Shown in pieces: positions 1 through 5,492 of a DNA stretch of 7,854 nt. A program made the translations under genes and the position numbers. Location of the stretch: NCBI GenBank assembly GCA_021816665.1, contig JAKAXI010000081.1, positions 1 to 7,854 of the forward strand, read 5' to 3'. How positions within the stretch are numbered: the stretch's first letter is position 1; each line of letters begins with the position of its first letter. The notes below the pieces were generated by a model, which saw only the letters and a list, made by a program, of their open reading frames with translations, did not search any database and was not told the DNA's origin. Source of the DNA: Bacillota bacterium. GTDB lineage: Bacteria > Bacillota > Bacilli > Alicyclobacillales > Alicyclobacillaceae.

Positions 1-14
1 ATCCGCGCCTGCAC

Positions 15-1157
15 TTAGCCTTGGAGCCGCTTCCAGACAATGCTCTGTAAGACTAACTCTTGCCCGTGGGCGACGGTGTTCACAACCACCTGATACGTTC
101 CCCGTGTGCCAACAGTCTCTTCTGTAGCTGCTTGCGCGCTGACCAGTGTGTCTCCATTGACATGGAGCGTCACGTCAAAAGACGATGCACTGCGCAGTTG
201 CGACAGGGCAATTCCGTACGCGGGGTTGTTTGCTACTTGAGTCCCATCAAGAGTTGGCAGCAGGCTGTGCAGATAAATCGCACGGGTGTCAGCTGACGCG
301 TGCAACCACGCGAGGTACAGGGTGACTAATGCACTCGACGCTGTCAGCGGTTGATTGCTCTCCGTAAAGTGGAGGCTCGGAGCACCCGAGTAGTGCAAAG
401 TTCCCATCGGCAGTGAATTCGTCGACAGTGTCAATCCCTCTTGGGCCAATTTCGATGGCACTTTCGCATAGTACCCTGAAGAGATAGGCGTGGATGCAGA
501 AGTCGAAGTCGTGGTCTGCGAATGCACGAGTTTTGCCGAAACGAGGTAGCGGTACGGCGTTAGGTACAATGCGTCGAGCGGATAACAAGCCTCGAGTATA
601 AGCGATGGCTGGGATGAGTTGTAGACGGGCGTCCCGGTGTGTACAATTCTGTGTCCGGTCACTTGGAATGTCTGCGTCTGCCCGGGCAGCTTGACGACAA
701 TGTCATCTCCCGGTTGCAATCGATTGATGTGGCGAAACCACGTCGCATTGTGGGCTGCTAAAATGGAGGTGCCAGTTTGCCCCGGCATGACACTCGCGAT
801 CAGATGACCGACCCCAACGTTCAGTTCGCTGTCGTTTGTGCCCTGGATAACAGGTGCTGTCAGGCTGATCTTTGCCACCTGGAGTTCTCCGAGCACGCTC
901 TTCGCAGGAACGTCTGTCGTGATCGAGACTGTCGACATCGGCACAGTTGATCCCGAGGCAGTTGTCGAAGTGACGGTGGTCGTCAGGTTCGAAGACGTGA
1001 TCAGTTGCTGCGCCTGATGTAGCAGTTGGTTGCCACGTATGCGAGAGTGAATGTAGAAGTAGGGAATACGCGCCAAAACGACAAGGCCTGCTGCAGCCAC
1101 CAGACCGCCAACTACCATCAACCAGTTGAATTGCCGATTGCGCCGGTAGTGTGCCAC
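15..1157 (-). CDS. Sortase, class D-like, with long extra C-terminal domain
   Basis: Membrane-anchored cysteine transpeptidase that would attach sorting-signal proteins to the cell envelope. I chose the GTG start because AAAGGAGG (1172-1165) lies 7 bases upstream of it; a TTG at 1175 would put that site inside the gene. The 380-residue protein has a short basic N-terminus, one membrane helix at about 11-35, a Ser/Thr-rich linker at about 55-84 and a sortase domain at about 88-213. The catalytic triad is visible: His136 (AAHNATWFRH), Cys191 (LEACYP) and Arg203 (TPYRYLV). The CYP after the catalytic Cys resembles class D enzymes, although the usual TLxTC reads ILEAC. Residues 214-380 are an unexpected extension: a second Ser/Thr linker followed by a helix-then-strands region I do not recognise. 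The gene lies 51 bases downstream of the SGNH hydrolase gene, so co-transcription is likely. The sortase call is secure; the class and substrate are inference. Confidence 0.88.
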   Translation of the reverse strand: MAHYRRNRQFNWLMVVGGLVAAAGLVVLARIPYFYIHSRIRGNQLLHQAQQLITSSNLTTTVTSTTASGSTVPMSTVSITTDVPAKSVLGELQVAKISLTAPVIQGTNDSELNVGVGHLIASVMPGQTGTSILAAHNATWFRHINRLQPGDDIVVKLPGQTQTFQVTGHRIVHTGTPVYNSSQPSLILEACYPLDALYLTPYRYLVSAKLVHSQTTTSTSASTPISSGYYAKVPSKLAQEGLTLSTNSLPMGTLHYSGAPSLHFTESNQPLTASSALVTLYLAWLHASADTRAIYLHSLLPTLDGTQVANNPAYGIALSQLRSASSFDVTLHVNGDTLVSAQAATEETVGTRGTYQVVVNTVAHGQELVLQSIVWKRLQG

Positions 1158-1164
1158 AGCGAGG

Positions 1165-1172
1165 CCTCCTTT
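1165..1172 (-). promoter_or_regulatory. Ribosome binding site deciding the sortase start
   Basis: AAAGGAGG on the minus strand ends 7 bases before the GTG at 1157. It shows that the 6 additional in-frame codons starting from a TTG at 1175 are not translated as part of the sortase. Confidence 0.75.
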
Positions 1173-1208
1173 CAAGCTAACGAAACAAGTATGCTTACGC
1201 TCGGCGAT

Positions 1209-2630
1209 TTATTTGTCGGCTTCTTGCTGACGACGACGCGCATTCTGCATGATGAGGAAACCGAATGCGACCGTCAACACGCCGGCGATCAGATTCGTGA
1301 GCCACGCGAAGCCAGTCGAGACCGCAGTGCCGCCAGGGATTGGCTGGTTCCCTACTGGCTTCTTGCTCGGCGGTGTCACCGGGGTCTTATTGGCAACGAC
1401 GATAAAGTCGGCATTCCCGATCACGGAGAGACTGACTTGCCCGCTCTTCACGGTAGCACCGGGCACGGCGACTAAACCTTTTGTCGCACTCAGCTCATAG
1501 ACCTGCGCGCCTGCGGGAATCGAAGAGTCTACATACGTGACAGTCACTGCCTTTGTCGGCATGTCCAGTTGCGGGAAGTCCACACCGATCTCCGATACCA
1601 CTTTGTCTCCAGTCGGGGCCAGCGACTGCAGAGCCGTGAGAGACTCCTCTGTCACCGCGACGTTGTCGCTGTACGCCACAGCCCCAGCCGGAGCCGTCAC
1701 AGTAACCTCGCCGCTCCCGAGCTTTGTGGTCCAGGAGTTTCCGCTCGGCGAGGCAGGGTTCGTAGCAAGGTTCGTTGTCACTGCATTTGCCGATCCTGCT
1801 GCCGCCCCCATAGGCAGGGTCAACTTTGTGAGTTCTTGCTCCAGCAGCGTCGCGAGCACCTCCTGCCCTGCAACAGTCGGGTGTACGTCGCCTTCAGCTA
1901 CACGGACCAGCGTAGTTTGTTTACCGTTAAATGCGCTGTACGCATCAAGTACGGGTACACCCGTTGCTGTCCCGACCTGGGCAATCGCTTGGTTAGCAGC
2001 TGTGATGAACTCTTGCCCCGCAGCGGACAGCGGCGACCCGGCCGGGAACGGATCGTACAAGTTGTAGAGGACGACCGGGGCATTTGTCTCTGCCTGAATG
2101 GCTGCAACCGTTTTCGTCAAGTTGCTGCTCATCTGCACAATTGCCTGCTGAAACTGCAGTTGTTCTGCGGGCGTAATCGTCACCGCACTGCCGCTAAGTG
2201 CCTCTTGTAGCAGCCCCAAACGGCCGGCTAAACCGAGCAAGTCGTTACTGCCAATATCAATTGTAACCACTCGCGCACTTCGGATGGCTCGCTGGAAATT
2301 CGGTGAGGACAGCGCAGTCAACAAGTCCCCAGACGTCCAACTCGGCACACCGAGGTCAGTCACTGGCAGGTTGTCCGCCTGGCCGACCAAATAGGGGAAA
2401 GCCTGCGCATCCGGGTTCAAATTCGCAGGGTTCAGGTTGTACCCGAACGTGATCGAGTCGCCAAGTGCGACCAATCCCCCTGGGTAGCTCACGCCGGACT
2501 GAGTAGAGTTCGTAGAGTTAGCGTTGCCAGCAGCCCACGCCGTTGGCGCCAACATGGTAAGCACTGCGGCTGCCCCGACCCCCGCTAACCACGCTCGGCC
2601 CCTCCATTGCTCTCTTGCGTTCTTCTTCAT
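1209..2630 (-). CDS. Secreted SGNH/GDSL-type hydrolase with C-terminal membrane anchor
   Basis: Predicted extracellular esterase/lipase-like hydrolase of 473 residues. The ATG follows GGAGGAGG by 6 bases and opens a typical signal peptide: basic MKKNAREQWRGR, a hydrophobic core, and likely cleavage after AWA or AWAA (33/34). A longer in-frame extension upstream is Cys/Arg-rich and not signal-like, so I left it out. The SGNH domain spans about 50-270. Block I is LGDSITFG with nucleophile Ser59, Gly94 lies in LGVPSWTSG, GSND gives Asn129, and the block V His250 is in GDVHPTVAG. The usual DxxH aspartate position holds Gly, with Asp248 one residue closer to the His. Residues about 303-412 look like a beta-rich Ig-like or ZU5-like domain. 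A Pro-rich stretch (about 416-432) then leads to a hydrophobic helix (441-461) and a basic tail (NARRR). This layout is that of a cell-wall sorting signal, but no exact LPxTG is present; IPGGTA (431-436) is nearest. The sortase gene follows. The substrate is unknown. Confidence 0.87.
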   Translation of the reverse strand: MKKNAREQWRGRAWLAGVGAAAVLTMLAPTAWAAGNANSTNSTQSGVSYPGGLVALGDSITFGYNLNPANLNPDAQAFPYLVGQADNLPVTDLGVPSWTSGDLLTALSSPNFQRAIRSARVVTIDIGSNDLLGLAGRLGLLQEALSGSAVTITPAEQLQFQQAIVQMSSNLTKTVAAIQAETNAPVVLYNLYDPFPAGSPLSAAGQEFITAANQAIAQVGTATGVPVLDAYSAFNGKQTTLVRVAEGDVHPTVAGQEVLATLLEQELTKLTLPMGAAAGSANAVTTNLATNPASPSGNSWTTKLGSGEVTVTAPAGAVAYSDNVAVTEESLTALQSLAPTGDKVVSEIGVDFPQLDMPTKAVTVTYVDSSIPAGAQVYELSATKGLVAVPGATVKSGQVSLSVIGNADFIVVANKTPVTPPSKKPVGNQPIPGGTAVSTGFAWLTNLIAGVLTVAFGFLIMQNARRRQQEADK

Positions 2631-2636
2631 CTGCTT

Positions 2637-2644
2637 CCTCCTCC
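2637..2644 (-). promoter_or_regulatory. Ribosome binding site deciding the SGNH hydrolase start
   Basis: GGAGGAGG on the minus strand, 6 bases upstream of the ATG at 2630. It supports starting the gene at the signal peptide rather than at the far end of the open frame near 2831. Confidence 0.75.
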
Positions 2645-2675
2645 AGATTCGCCTTCTGCACGCATCACACAGGCC

Positions 2676-2707
2676 GAGGCGCGACAAGCAACGACTTTCC
2701 CCGCCTC
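2676..2707 (-). repeat. Inverted repeat in the SGNH hydrolase leader
   Basis: Perfect 6-base arms GAGGCG/CGCCTC enclose 20 bases, about 45 bases upstream of the start codon. In the transcript this would form a hairpin in the 5' leader. No T-run follows, so it is not a terminator. I could not match the leader to any riboswitch class I know. Confidence 0.35.
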
Positions 2708-2722
2708 CTGATGTTACTACGA

Positions 2723-2751
2723 ATTCTACCGGAAATAGACAAATCTTGCAT
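2723..2751 (-). promoter_or_regulatory. Possible promoter of the SGNH hydrolase-sortase operon
   Basis: A -10-like TAGAAT (2728-2723) is preceded at 17 bases by a poor -35 match, ATGCAA (2751-2746). This would give a leader of roughly 85 bases containing the GAGGCG hairpin. Only the -10 element is convincing. Confidence 0.3.
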
Positions 2752-2811
2752 CGGATCTCGGAAAATTTCGCTAGTGAGTGACACACGCGTGATCTGTAGT
2801 CGCTCGACAAC

Positions 2812-2851
2812 AAAAAAGAGGCTGCGGACACCGACGTGTCTAAGCAGCCCC
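2812..2851 (-). terminator. Intrinsic terminator after cysC
   Basis: On the minus strand GGGGCTGC (2851-2844) pairs with GCAGCCTC (2825-2818, one G-T wobble), and GACAC pairs with GTGTC closer to the GTCG loop, with a small asymmetric internal loop (TTA against C). A run of six T follows immediately (2817-2812). It begins 17 bases after the cysC stop and separates cysC from the SGNH-sortase operon. Confidence 0.85.
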
Positions 2852-2867
2852 TGCGAGCATCAGAAGG

Positions 2868-3524
2868 TTACTGCGCGGATTCTACGGGTAATTGGTCATC
2901 TGGGATGTACCGCTTGGCGCGCAACCAATCTAGTACCTGCGCTACACAAGAGGCGACCGAGTCTTTGTCGGTGTGCAGCACAATCTCCGGATTGGTCGGT
3001 CGTTCATAGGGAGAAGAGATGCCGGTAAAGTTCGCGATTTGACCATTCTTTGCGCGCTTGTACAAGCCTTTCGGATCGCGCTCCTCACAGACCTCGAGCG
3101 CACAGTCTACAAAAACCTCCACAAACTCGCCCTCTTCGTAGCGTGTGCGAGCGGCGTCGCGGTCTTCTTGATAAGGTGAAATAAGAGCGGTGATGACAAT
3201 GACACCTGCGTCCACGAACAGCTTCGAGACTTCCGCCACACGCCGAACGTTTTCTGTGCGGTCGTCCGCTGAGAAACCGAGGTCTGAGTTCAGCCCCATC
3301 CGAAGGTTATCGCCGTCAAGCAGGTACGCTTGAAGACCCTGCTCGTGAAGAACAGCTTGTAAGGCATTCGCCACGGTTGATTTTCCCGCACCGGACAACC
3401 CTGTCAGCCACAGAACAAAGCTGTGGTGACCATTCTGTTCACGGCGGTCGGTCTTTTGAATCGGCGTATCGTTCCAAGTCAGGTTTCGTTCGCTTGTCGA
3501 CAACCTGGACTCCCCTTCCGGCAC
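2868..3524 (-). CDS. cysC: Adenylylsulfate kinase (APS kinase)
   Basis: Phosphorylates adenosine 5'-phosphosulfate at the 3' hydroxyl with ATP to give PAPS, the activated sulfate used in assimilation and sulfo-transfer; cytoplasmic. Up to 218 residues, close to the usual CysC size. Seen in the protein: P-loop GLSGAGKST (42-50), DGDNLR (70-75), SADDRTENVRR (about 85-95), the ISPYQEDRDAAR segment (115-126), which includes the family's characteristic Ser, and the lid region with KGLYKRAK and FTGISSPYERP (152-176). Two starts are possible. The GTG used here has GAGGAAA 5-11 bases upstream; a TTG at 3503 has AAGGGGAG (3517-3510) with 6-base spacing and gives an N-terminus closer in length to Bacillus CysC. 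The gene ends at a strong terminator. No ATP sulfurylase or PAPS reductase gene is adjacent, so the rest of the pathway must lie elsewhere. Confidence 0.93.
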   Translation of the reverse strand: MPEGESRLSTSERNLTWNDTPIQKTDRREQNGHHSFVLWLTGLSGAGKSTVANALQAVLHEQGLQAYLLDGDNLRMGLNSDLGFSADDRTENVRRVAEVSKLFVDAGVIVITALISPYQEDRDAARTRYEEGEFVEVFVDCALEVCEERDPKGLYKRAKNGQIANFTGISSPYERPTNPEIVLHTDKDSVASCVAQVLDWLRAKRYIPDDQLPVESAQ

Positions 3525-3528
3525 TTAA

Positions 3529-3546
3529 ATTTCCTCGCATAGCATA
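3529..3546 (-). promoter_or_regulatory. Possible extended -10 promoter for cysC
   Basis: TGGTATGCT on the minus strand resembles an extended -10 (TGnTATAAT). The -35 position, TTTCCC, is poor. If real, transcription would begin only about 12 bases before the GTG at 3524 but about 33 bases before the TTG at 3503, which would favour the later start. Confidence 0.25.
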
Positions 3547-3629
3547 CCACGCTTGACCGGAGCGGGAAAGGCACAAATTCTGTAGCGACAGACTAAGACA
3601 GCAGTTGCACCGAAAGCTGCTATGTAAGT

Positions 3630-3656
3630 TGCCGCCACGGGAGCTCCCTGACGGCA
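3630..3656 (-). repeat. Interrupted palindrome downstream of the DUF3892 gene
   Basis: TGCCG, then the perfect 10-base palindrome GGGAGCTCCC (3639-3648), then CGGCA, with short unpaired spacers (4 and 3 bases) between the arms. It sits 11 bases past the DUF3892 stop codon, where a terminator would be expected, but no T-run follows on either strand. It could be an mRNA 3'-end hairpin or a protein-binding dyad in the cysC upstream region. Confidence 0.4.
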
Positions 3657-3667
3657 GAAAATTCAGG

Positions 3668-3955
3668 TTACAACTGTGGCGTGTTGTCAAAGTTATTGGC
3701 CGGGTCCCCATCCGCATCCGAGCGTATATGATACGCGCCATCGCGGCCTTGAAATGCGTTGGCGTGATCGACCTGACCGTTCCGAGCCATGTGAATCGCC
3801 TCGCGGTAATCGACGACCCTGCCATCTGCGAACCGAAACTCCACAATGTCACCGTCCGTGTTCTTTCGCACGCTCACGACGCGGTTCTTGTGCGCGATAC
3901 GCTCGGCTGCACTGCATCCGACACCGTCAAGCCTGTTCTTCACTTGCTCGCCCAT
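3668..3955 (-). CDS. DUF3892 family protein
   Basis: Small 95-residue soluble protein of unknown function. The ATG was chosen because AAGGTGAGG lies 8 bases upstream; an in-frame GTG at 3982 would add 9 residues. The family pattern is visible: RVVSVRKNTDGDIVEF (25-40), FADGRVVDYREAI (42-54), a Gly-containing turn, then FQGRDGAYHIRS (68-79) and the C-terminal DGDPANNFDNTP signature (82-93). DUF3892 proteins are common in Bacillales and typically about this size. The first 24 residues, with a Cys at 14, are less conserved-looking. A candidate small ORF ends 23 bases upstream of the ATG. No function can be assigned from context. Confidence 0.85.
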   Translation of the reverse strand: MGEQVKNRLDGVGCSAAERIAHKNRVVSVRKNTDGDIVEFRFADGRVVDYREAIHMARNGQVDHANAFQGRDGAYHIRSDADGDPANNFDNTPQL

Positions 3956-3978
3956 AGTATGAACCTCACCTTGGCCTG

Positions 3979-4140
3979 TCACGGGCCCTTCCTCACTTGG
4001 CCGTCATCGGTCTGTTCCTGTTCAAGGTTCTGTGATTGATGCGGAGCCGGCTTGCGGGCGGTGCCTCTGGAACTGTGACCAGCCTGGGAACTGGTCTGTG
4101 CGCTGTTCGATTTTGGATAGTTAAACGTTTTACTACTCAA
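3979..4140 (-). CDS. Candidate small hydrophilic protein (53 aa), hypothetical
   Basis: Not recognised as a known family. The frame opens with TTG after a purine-rich AGAGGGGG (4156-4149) at 8-base spacing and runs 53 codons to TGA. The product begins MSSKTFNYPKSNSAQTSS and is rich in Ser, Gln, Lys and Pro, with a charged end (EQEQTDDGQVRKGP). It has no membrane segment or signal peptide. Its TGA overlaps the alternative upstream GTG of the DUF3892 frame (GTGA), so the two could be translationally coupled. The composition recalls small spore-associated or intrinsically disordered proteins, but that is only an impression. It could be a chance open frame; the TTG start and imperfect ribosome binding site keep confidence modest. 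Confidence 0.4.
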   Translation of the reverse strand: MSSKTFNYPKSNSAQTSSQAGHSSRGTARKPAPHQSQNLEQEQTDDGQVRKGP

Positions 4141-4171
4141 CCCGGGTTCCCCCTCTCACGTCTGTGGTTCT

Positions 4172-4188
4172 CCGTTAGCGTGTAACGG
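4172..4188 (-). repeat. Hairpin just downstream of the Nudix gene
   Basis: CCGTTA-CACGC-TAACGG on the minus strand forms a perfect 6-bp stem with a 5-base loop, starting 11 bases after the Nudix stop codon. No T-run follows, so it is at most a weak terminator or an mRNA-stabilising end structure. Confidence 0.35.
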
Positions 4189-4199
4189 CCCCACTGGCG

Positions 4200-4871
4200 C
4201 TATGCGCGAGGGTGAGAGGTAAACTCCGGCAGATCGCGGATCAAATCAAGGAAATGCGCCAGAATTCGGGCGGTTAATCCCCAAATGACGTACCCGTCAA
4301 ACTCGTAAAATAGCTGTGGAACATGGCCTTGACGCCACCGATACTGTCTTCCGTTTGGTACCAAATGGTACGGGAAGTCGTCCCCTGGTGTATGAGTAAA
4401 CGTCATGTCGTAGACATCCGGCTTGGCATGCAAGAGTCGTTCCAGCGAGACCGTAAAGACTTCTGCCACTTCCGCCTGATTGGGACAGAGCTTTACACCC
4501 TCAGCAATCACGCCAGCAAAGGGATACACAATCAACTGTCCGAAGCCGACCAAGACGTCCAAGTCCCCGACCACCTCAATAGAGCCCTCGTCGACGCCAA
4601 GTTCTTCGCACGTTTCTCGCACAGCCGCCGTGCGCGTGTCGGGATCATCCAAGTTGACGTGACCGCCTGGAAAACATATCTCCCCCGCCTGGCGTCTCAG
4701 TGTCGCCGCCCGTTTTTCAAACAATACGCCAAATTCGCCGTCCTCCATTTGTACGAGCGGTACCAGTACGGCCGTCTTTACGTACTGCTCCTGGCCGAGG
4801 ATACCGGCCTTGCGCCTTCGCAGGCGATCGGTTACCACACGCACCGTAGCCACAGTCTTGACAGTCTTCAC
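4200..4871 (-). CDS. Nudix hydrolase, probable CoA pyrophosphatase (NudL/YeaB-like)
   Basis: Predicted to cleave the diphosphate of coenzyme A or acyl-CoA to phosphopantetheine and 3',5'-ADP, a CoA turnover or housecleaning role; cytoplasmic, metal-dependent. 223 residues. The CoA-type signature precedes the Nudix box: VLFEKRAATLRRQAGEICFPGG (split as 49-60 and 61-70). The box itself follows as GGHVNLDD (69-76), then REtcEELG (85-92), with the G-x5-D-x8-RE spacing usual in this subgroup rather than the classical G-x5-E-x7-RE. The glutamates at 86, 89 and 90 are present for metal binding. The N-terminal 30 residues are basic and the C-terminus (about 190-217) is helical and hydrophobic. The GTG start overlaps the stop of the RraA-family gene by 4 bases (GTGA), so translation is probably coupled to it. 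Confidence 0.88.
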   Translation of the reverse strand: MKTVKTVATVRVVTDRLRRRKAGILGQEQYVKTAVLVPLVQMEDGEFGVLFEKRAATLRRQAGEICFPGGHVNLDDPDTRTAAVRETCEELGVDEGSIEVVGDLDVLVGFGQLIVYPFAGVIAEGVKLCPNQAEVAEVFTVSLERLLHAKPDVYDMTFTHTPGDDFPYHLVPNGRQYRWRQGHVPQLFYEFDGYVIWGLTARILAHFLDLIRDLPEFTSHPRA

Positions 4872-5347
4872 AGCAGAAGCGCCTCACTCACCACAATCCC
4901 GTCTTCGTCGGCGTACAAGTACTGCCCAGGAACAAAATTGACACCGCCAAAGCGAACGGGTTCTCCCACGCTGCCTGTACCACCTTTCCGCGACTTGCGC
5001 GGATTGCTGCCGAGGGCAAATACACCCACCTGCTGCTCGGCTAGTTCGAGCACATCGCGCACCGCACCGAACACGACGATCCCGGACAGTCCTCGTTTGG
5101 CCGCAATTTGGGCGAGATTGCCTCCGACCAAGGCACACCGAAGCGAACCCCCACCGTCCACGACGAGCACTGAACCGGGCGCCACCGTCTGAATCGCCTC
5201 TTTCACAACCACATTGTCTTCATAGACACGCACGGTTGAAATCGGGCCGAAAAAGCGTGGGACCTTGCCATAACTGTGAAACGTCAGTTCACATACCTTT
5301 ACTGCTTCTGCATGTTCGTCACACAGATCTGCTGTCCGGAAGTCCAC
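4868..5347 (-). CDS. rraA: RraA-family protein (RNase E regulator RraA / HMG aldolase-like)
   Basis: 159 residues, the short RraA type. In E. coli RraA binds and inhibits RNase E; relatives are divalent-metal aldolases/decarboxylases acting on 4-hydroxy-4-methyl-2-oxoglutarate or oxaloacetate. The family landmarks are visible: TADLCDEH (5-12), FGPISTVRVYEDN (33-45), VLVVDGGGSLRCALVGGN (60-77), GIVVFGAVRD (89-98), VNFVPGQYLYADEDGIVVS (136-154). The enzyme motif D-x20-R-D keeps Arg97 and Asp98, but the first Asp is replaced by Gly76 (GGN where GDN or similar is expected). As I recall, E. coli RraA instead lacks the final Asp. The GTG start has GAGG at 7-base spacing (GTGAGGTGATGAT). It is the first gene of an apparent two-gene unit with the Nudix hydrolase. 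Enzymatic versus regulatory role is open; many Firmicutes lack RNase E. Confidence 0.88.
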   Translation of the reverse strand: MDFRTADLCDEHAEAVKVCELTFHSYGKVPRFFGPISTVRVYEDNVVVKEAIQTVAPGSVLVVDGGGSLRCALVGGNLAQIAAKRGLSGIVVFGAVRDVLELAEQQVGVFALGSNPRKSRKGGTGSVGEPVRFGGVNFVPGQYLYADEDGIVVSEALLL

Positions 5348-5398
5348 ATCATCACCTCACTTTCATCTTGCACCGGATGGTCTCCGTGTGCAACCGCC

Positions 5399-5428
5399 TT
5401 GCGCGACCGAAGTCCAGAGTGATATAAC
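5399..5428 (+). promoter_or_regulatory. Possible promoter of the TetR-MMPL operon
   Basis: TTGCGC (5399-5404) and TATAAC (5423-5428) are separated by 18 bases. Transcription would start near 5435, so both downstream palindromes would lie over or just past the start site, a typical repressor placement. The -35 match is weak. Confidence 0.35.
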
Positions 5429-5429
5429 A
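5421..5429 (-). promoter_or_regulatory. Possible extended -10 for the divergent rraA-Nudix unit
   Basis: TGTTATATC on the minus strand fits an extended -10 with a partial TATAAT match. It uses the same AT-rich box as the rightward promoter candidate. Its -35 position would fall within the first ATACGTAT palindrome, so binding there could affect both directions. No good -35 is present. Confidence 0.25.
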
Positions 5430-5438
5430 TTCACGTAC

Positions 5439-5474
5439 TCATACGTATGTGTTTCACACACTGATACGTATGTC
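5439..5474 (+). promoter_or_regulatory. Paired palindromic operator candidate upstream of tetR
   Basis: Two near-identical 13-base units, TCATACGTATGTG (5439-5451) and TGATACGTATGTC (5462-5474), each contain the perfect palindrome ATACGTAT; the first extends to the 10-base palindrome CATACGTATG. The centres are 23 bp apart, about two helical turns. Between them GTGT-TTC-ACAC (5449-5459) forms another short inverted repeat. The second unit ends 18 bases before the regulator's start codon. Palindromes just upstream of a TetR-family gene are commonly its own operators; binding here is inferred. Confidence 0.65.
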
Positions 5475-5492
5475 CGCGAGATGGAGTGAGCG

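Noticed and set aside
1176..1208. Imperfect inverted repeat between the SGNH and sortase genes
   Set aside because: Arms (AGCTAACG versus AGCGTAAG) match poorly and there is no T-run, so it is not called as a terminator; the two genes are read as one operon.
1569..2210. Plus-strand open frame of 213 codons opposite the SGNH gene
   Set aside because: Arg/Cys/Leu-rich antisense shadow of a gene with a signal peptide and SGNH blocks.
2784..2791. Palindrome CACGCGTG between the cysC terminator and the SGNH promoter candidate
   Set aside because: Single 8-bp palindrome with no second copy or clear partner; could easily be chance.
2631..2831. 67-codon N-terminal extension of the SGNH hydrolase
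   Set aside because: It would cross the cysC terminator hairpin, is Cys/Arg-rich and would bury the signal peptide; the ATG at 2630 has a strong ribosome binding site.
4323..5192. Plus-strand open frame of 289 codons
   Set aside because: It lies antisense across both the Nudix and RraA-family genes, has a low-complexity Ser/Pro/Thr/Arg composition and no recognisable motif, and both minus-strand genes are well supported.
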